Assembly: GCA_034665745.1 (NCBI GenBank)
Contig: JAXDJJ010000003.1
Span: 1-33,729 of the forward strand
DNA length: 33,729 bases
Direction: 5' to 3'
Origin: JAXDJJ01 sp034665745
GTDB lineage: Bacteria; Actinomycetota; CADDZG01; WHSQ01
Each line of letters begins with the position of its first letter. Position 1 is the first letter of the stretch. Below, in pieces: positions 32,723-33,729 of the stretch. Below the pieces are notes generated by a model. It worked only from the letters and a program-made list of their open reading frames with translations, was not told the DNA's origin and searched no databases. Position numbers and translations under genes: made by a program.

Positions 32723-33729
32723 ATCGCGAGTTACCGGTTGGCCTACGTGGTCTCTCATCCGATCCAGTACCAGGCTCCACTCTTGCGACGGATCGCCCGG
32801 GAGCCGGATATCGACCTCCATGTCTATTTCCTTAGCGATCTGTCTTCGGGCGGCTATCGGGACCCTGGGTTCGGAACATGGATCGAGTGGGATGTCCCCC
32901 TCACCGAGGGCTACGAGCACACCTTCCTCTCGACCACGAAGGAGGTCTCTCGAGGCGGTCCTCTGAGGTCGGAGCTGCGCGCTGGGCACTTCGACGCGGT
33001 CTGGATCCACGGCTACAAAGAACCTGCCGCGAGGGTCGCCATAGCAGCTGCGCGGAGCAACGGCATCGCGGTGCTGCTCAGGGGGGAGTCGCACCTAGGG
33101 CTCGTGCACGGCCTGCTTGCCCGCTGGTATCGCCGCGTGGTCCTTCCGGCCGTGTTCGCGCGCGCTGATGGCTTCCTTGCGATCGGAGGCGCGAACAGAG
33201 ACTTCTACCGCCGCTACGGCGTCAACGACGACAAGATCCATCTGATGCCTTACGCGGTAGACAACGAGTTCTTCAGTCGGGCAGCTCGGGAGGCGGGGGC
33301 AGGTCGCGCGGCCCTTAGGGCCGAGCTCGGGATCGGTGACAACACGCCGGTGATCTTGTTCGCATCGAAGATCACCCACGTCAAGGGCGCCGATGTCCTG
33401 ATCGAGGGTTTCCGTCAACTCCGCCGAGACACGGACGCACACCTATTGCTTGTTGGAGATGGTGACCTGCGCGCGGCGCTCGAAGCACGAGGAGATCCCG
33501 ACGTAACGTTCGTCGGATTCAAGAATCAGTCCGAGTTGCCTAAGTACTATGACCTCTGCGACGTCTTCGTTCTTCCCTCGCGATGGGAGCCCTGGGGTCT
33601 TGTCATAAACGAAGCGATGAACGCCGCCAAGCCGATCGTGACTACCGATGTGGTCGGCGCTGCACGAGACCTGGTCCAGGAGGGCATCAGTGGGCGAGTG
33701 GTCAGAGCGGGAGACCCGGTCGCGCTCGC
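32723..33729 (+). CDS. GT4-family glycosyltransferase (3' partial)
   Basis: A glycosyltransferase of GT-B fold cut by the window end (335 codons visible). It starts near SYRLAYVVSHPIQYQAPLL, typical of GT4 enzymes in polysaccharide loci. The donor-binding part shows VILFASKITHVKGADVLIEGF, LLLVGDGDLR and the E-x7-E motif EPWGLVINE. It uses a nucleotide-sugar to extend an envelope glycan; sugar and acceptor are unknown. No ATG/GTG start fits: after the stop of the preceding gene the frame reads GCC ATC GCG AGT TAC CGG TTG. ATC at 32723 has GAGGG at 32711-32715 with ideal spacing; TTG at 32738 is the alternative. Coupled to the nucleotidyltransferase gene. Confidence 0.88.
   Translation, partial: MASYRLAYVVSHPIQYQAPLLRRIAREPDIDLHVYFLSDLSSGGYRDPGFGTWIEWDVPLTEGYEHTFLSTTKEVSRGGPLRSELRAGHFDAVWIHGYKEPAARVAIAAARSNGIAVLLRGESHLGLVHGLLARWYRRVVLPAVFARADGFLAIGGANRDFYRRYGVNDDKIHLMPYAVDNEFFSRAAREAGAGRAALRAELGIGDNTPVILFASKITHVKGADVLIEGFRQLRRDTDAHLLLVGDGDLRAALEARGDPDVTFVGFKNQSELPKYYDLCDVFVLPSRWEPWGLVINEAMNAAKPIVTTDVVGAARDLVQEGISGRVVRAGDPVAL

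Overview
The window is GC-rich, densely coded bacterial DNA. It most likely comes from an uncultured or little-studied Actinomycetota lineage. The evidence is the GTG starts, the 4-nt stop/start overlaps, the actinobacterial style of NuoI and NuoH, a PGM1-type ATP-grasp ligase, and a DUF4012 protein next to a fused Wzz/tyrosine-kinase protein. The assignment rests on gene content and protein resemblance only; no 16S or marker tree is available here.

Layout. (1) 1-7860: the 3' part of a nuo operon, nuoH (5' end cut by the window) to nuoN, the membrane arm of respiratory complex I. NuoI carries a long Pro/Glu/Ala-rich tail. (2) 8015-15208: an envelope and secreted-protein stretch on the + strand, with an M23 peptidase, tRNA-Tyr(GTA), a PGM1-related ATP-grasp ligase, a secreted subtilase ending in 19 SNW pentapeptides, a strong terminator, and an orphan membrane histidine kinase. 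(3) 17370 down to 15219: a tight - strand operon of a PqqD-like protein, an unknown protein whose reading frame is crossed by an in-frame TGA, an HprK-like P-loop kinase, and a small Tat-signal protein with 8 cysteines. This is the best candidate for an undescribed system. (4) 17419-25505: two paralogous secreted RTX-like proteins, the second expanded by 13 tandem ~80-residue repeats, then a Calx-beta protein. (5) 25597-26361: tRNA-Thr(GGT), tRNA-Met(CAT), a small zinc-ribbon-like protein and rpmG. (6) 31518 down to 26358: a - strand exopolysaccharide-type operon (Wzz/BY-kinase, DUF4012, membrane AAA ATPase). (7) 31739-33729: a divergent nucleotidyltransferase-fold protein and a GT4 glycosyltransferase cut by the window end.

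How the parts may fit. HprK-like kinases, PqqD-like proteins and PF14907 nucleotidyltransferase-fold proteins are known to co-occur with exopolysaccharide loci in bacteria. Here the first two sit with a Tat-signal Cys-rich peptide about 9 kb from a Wzz/DUF4012/glycosyltransferase locus that also contains the third. The secreted RTX, Calx-beta, subtilase and M23 proteins suggest a region devoted to the cell surface. Three of the secreted-protein genes share a small upstream hairpin motif.

No gene-free stretch exceeds 300 bases. The longest are 31519-31738 (divergent promoter region with two hairpins), 19036-19220 (two hairpins), 7861-8014 (no clear signal seen) and 24684-24833 (one hairpin, one weak terminator-like stem).
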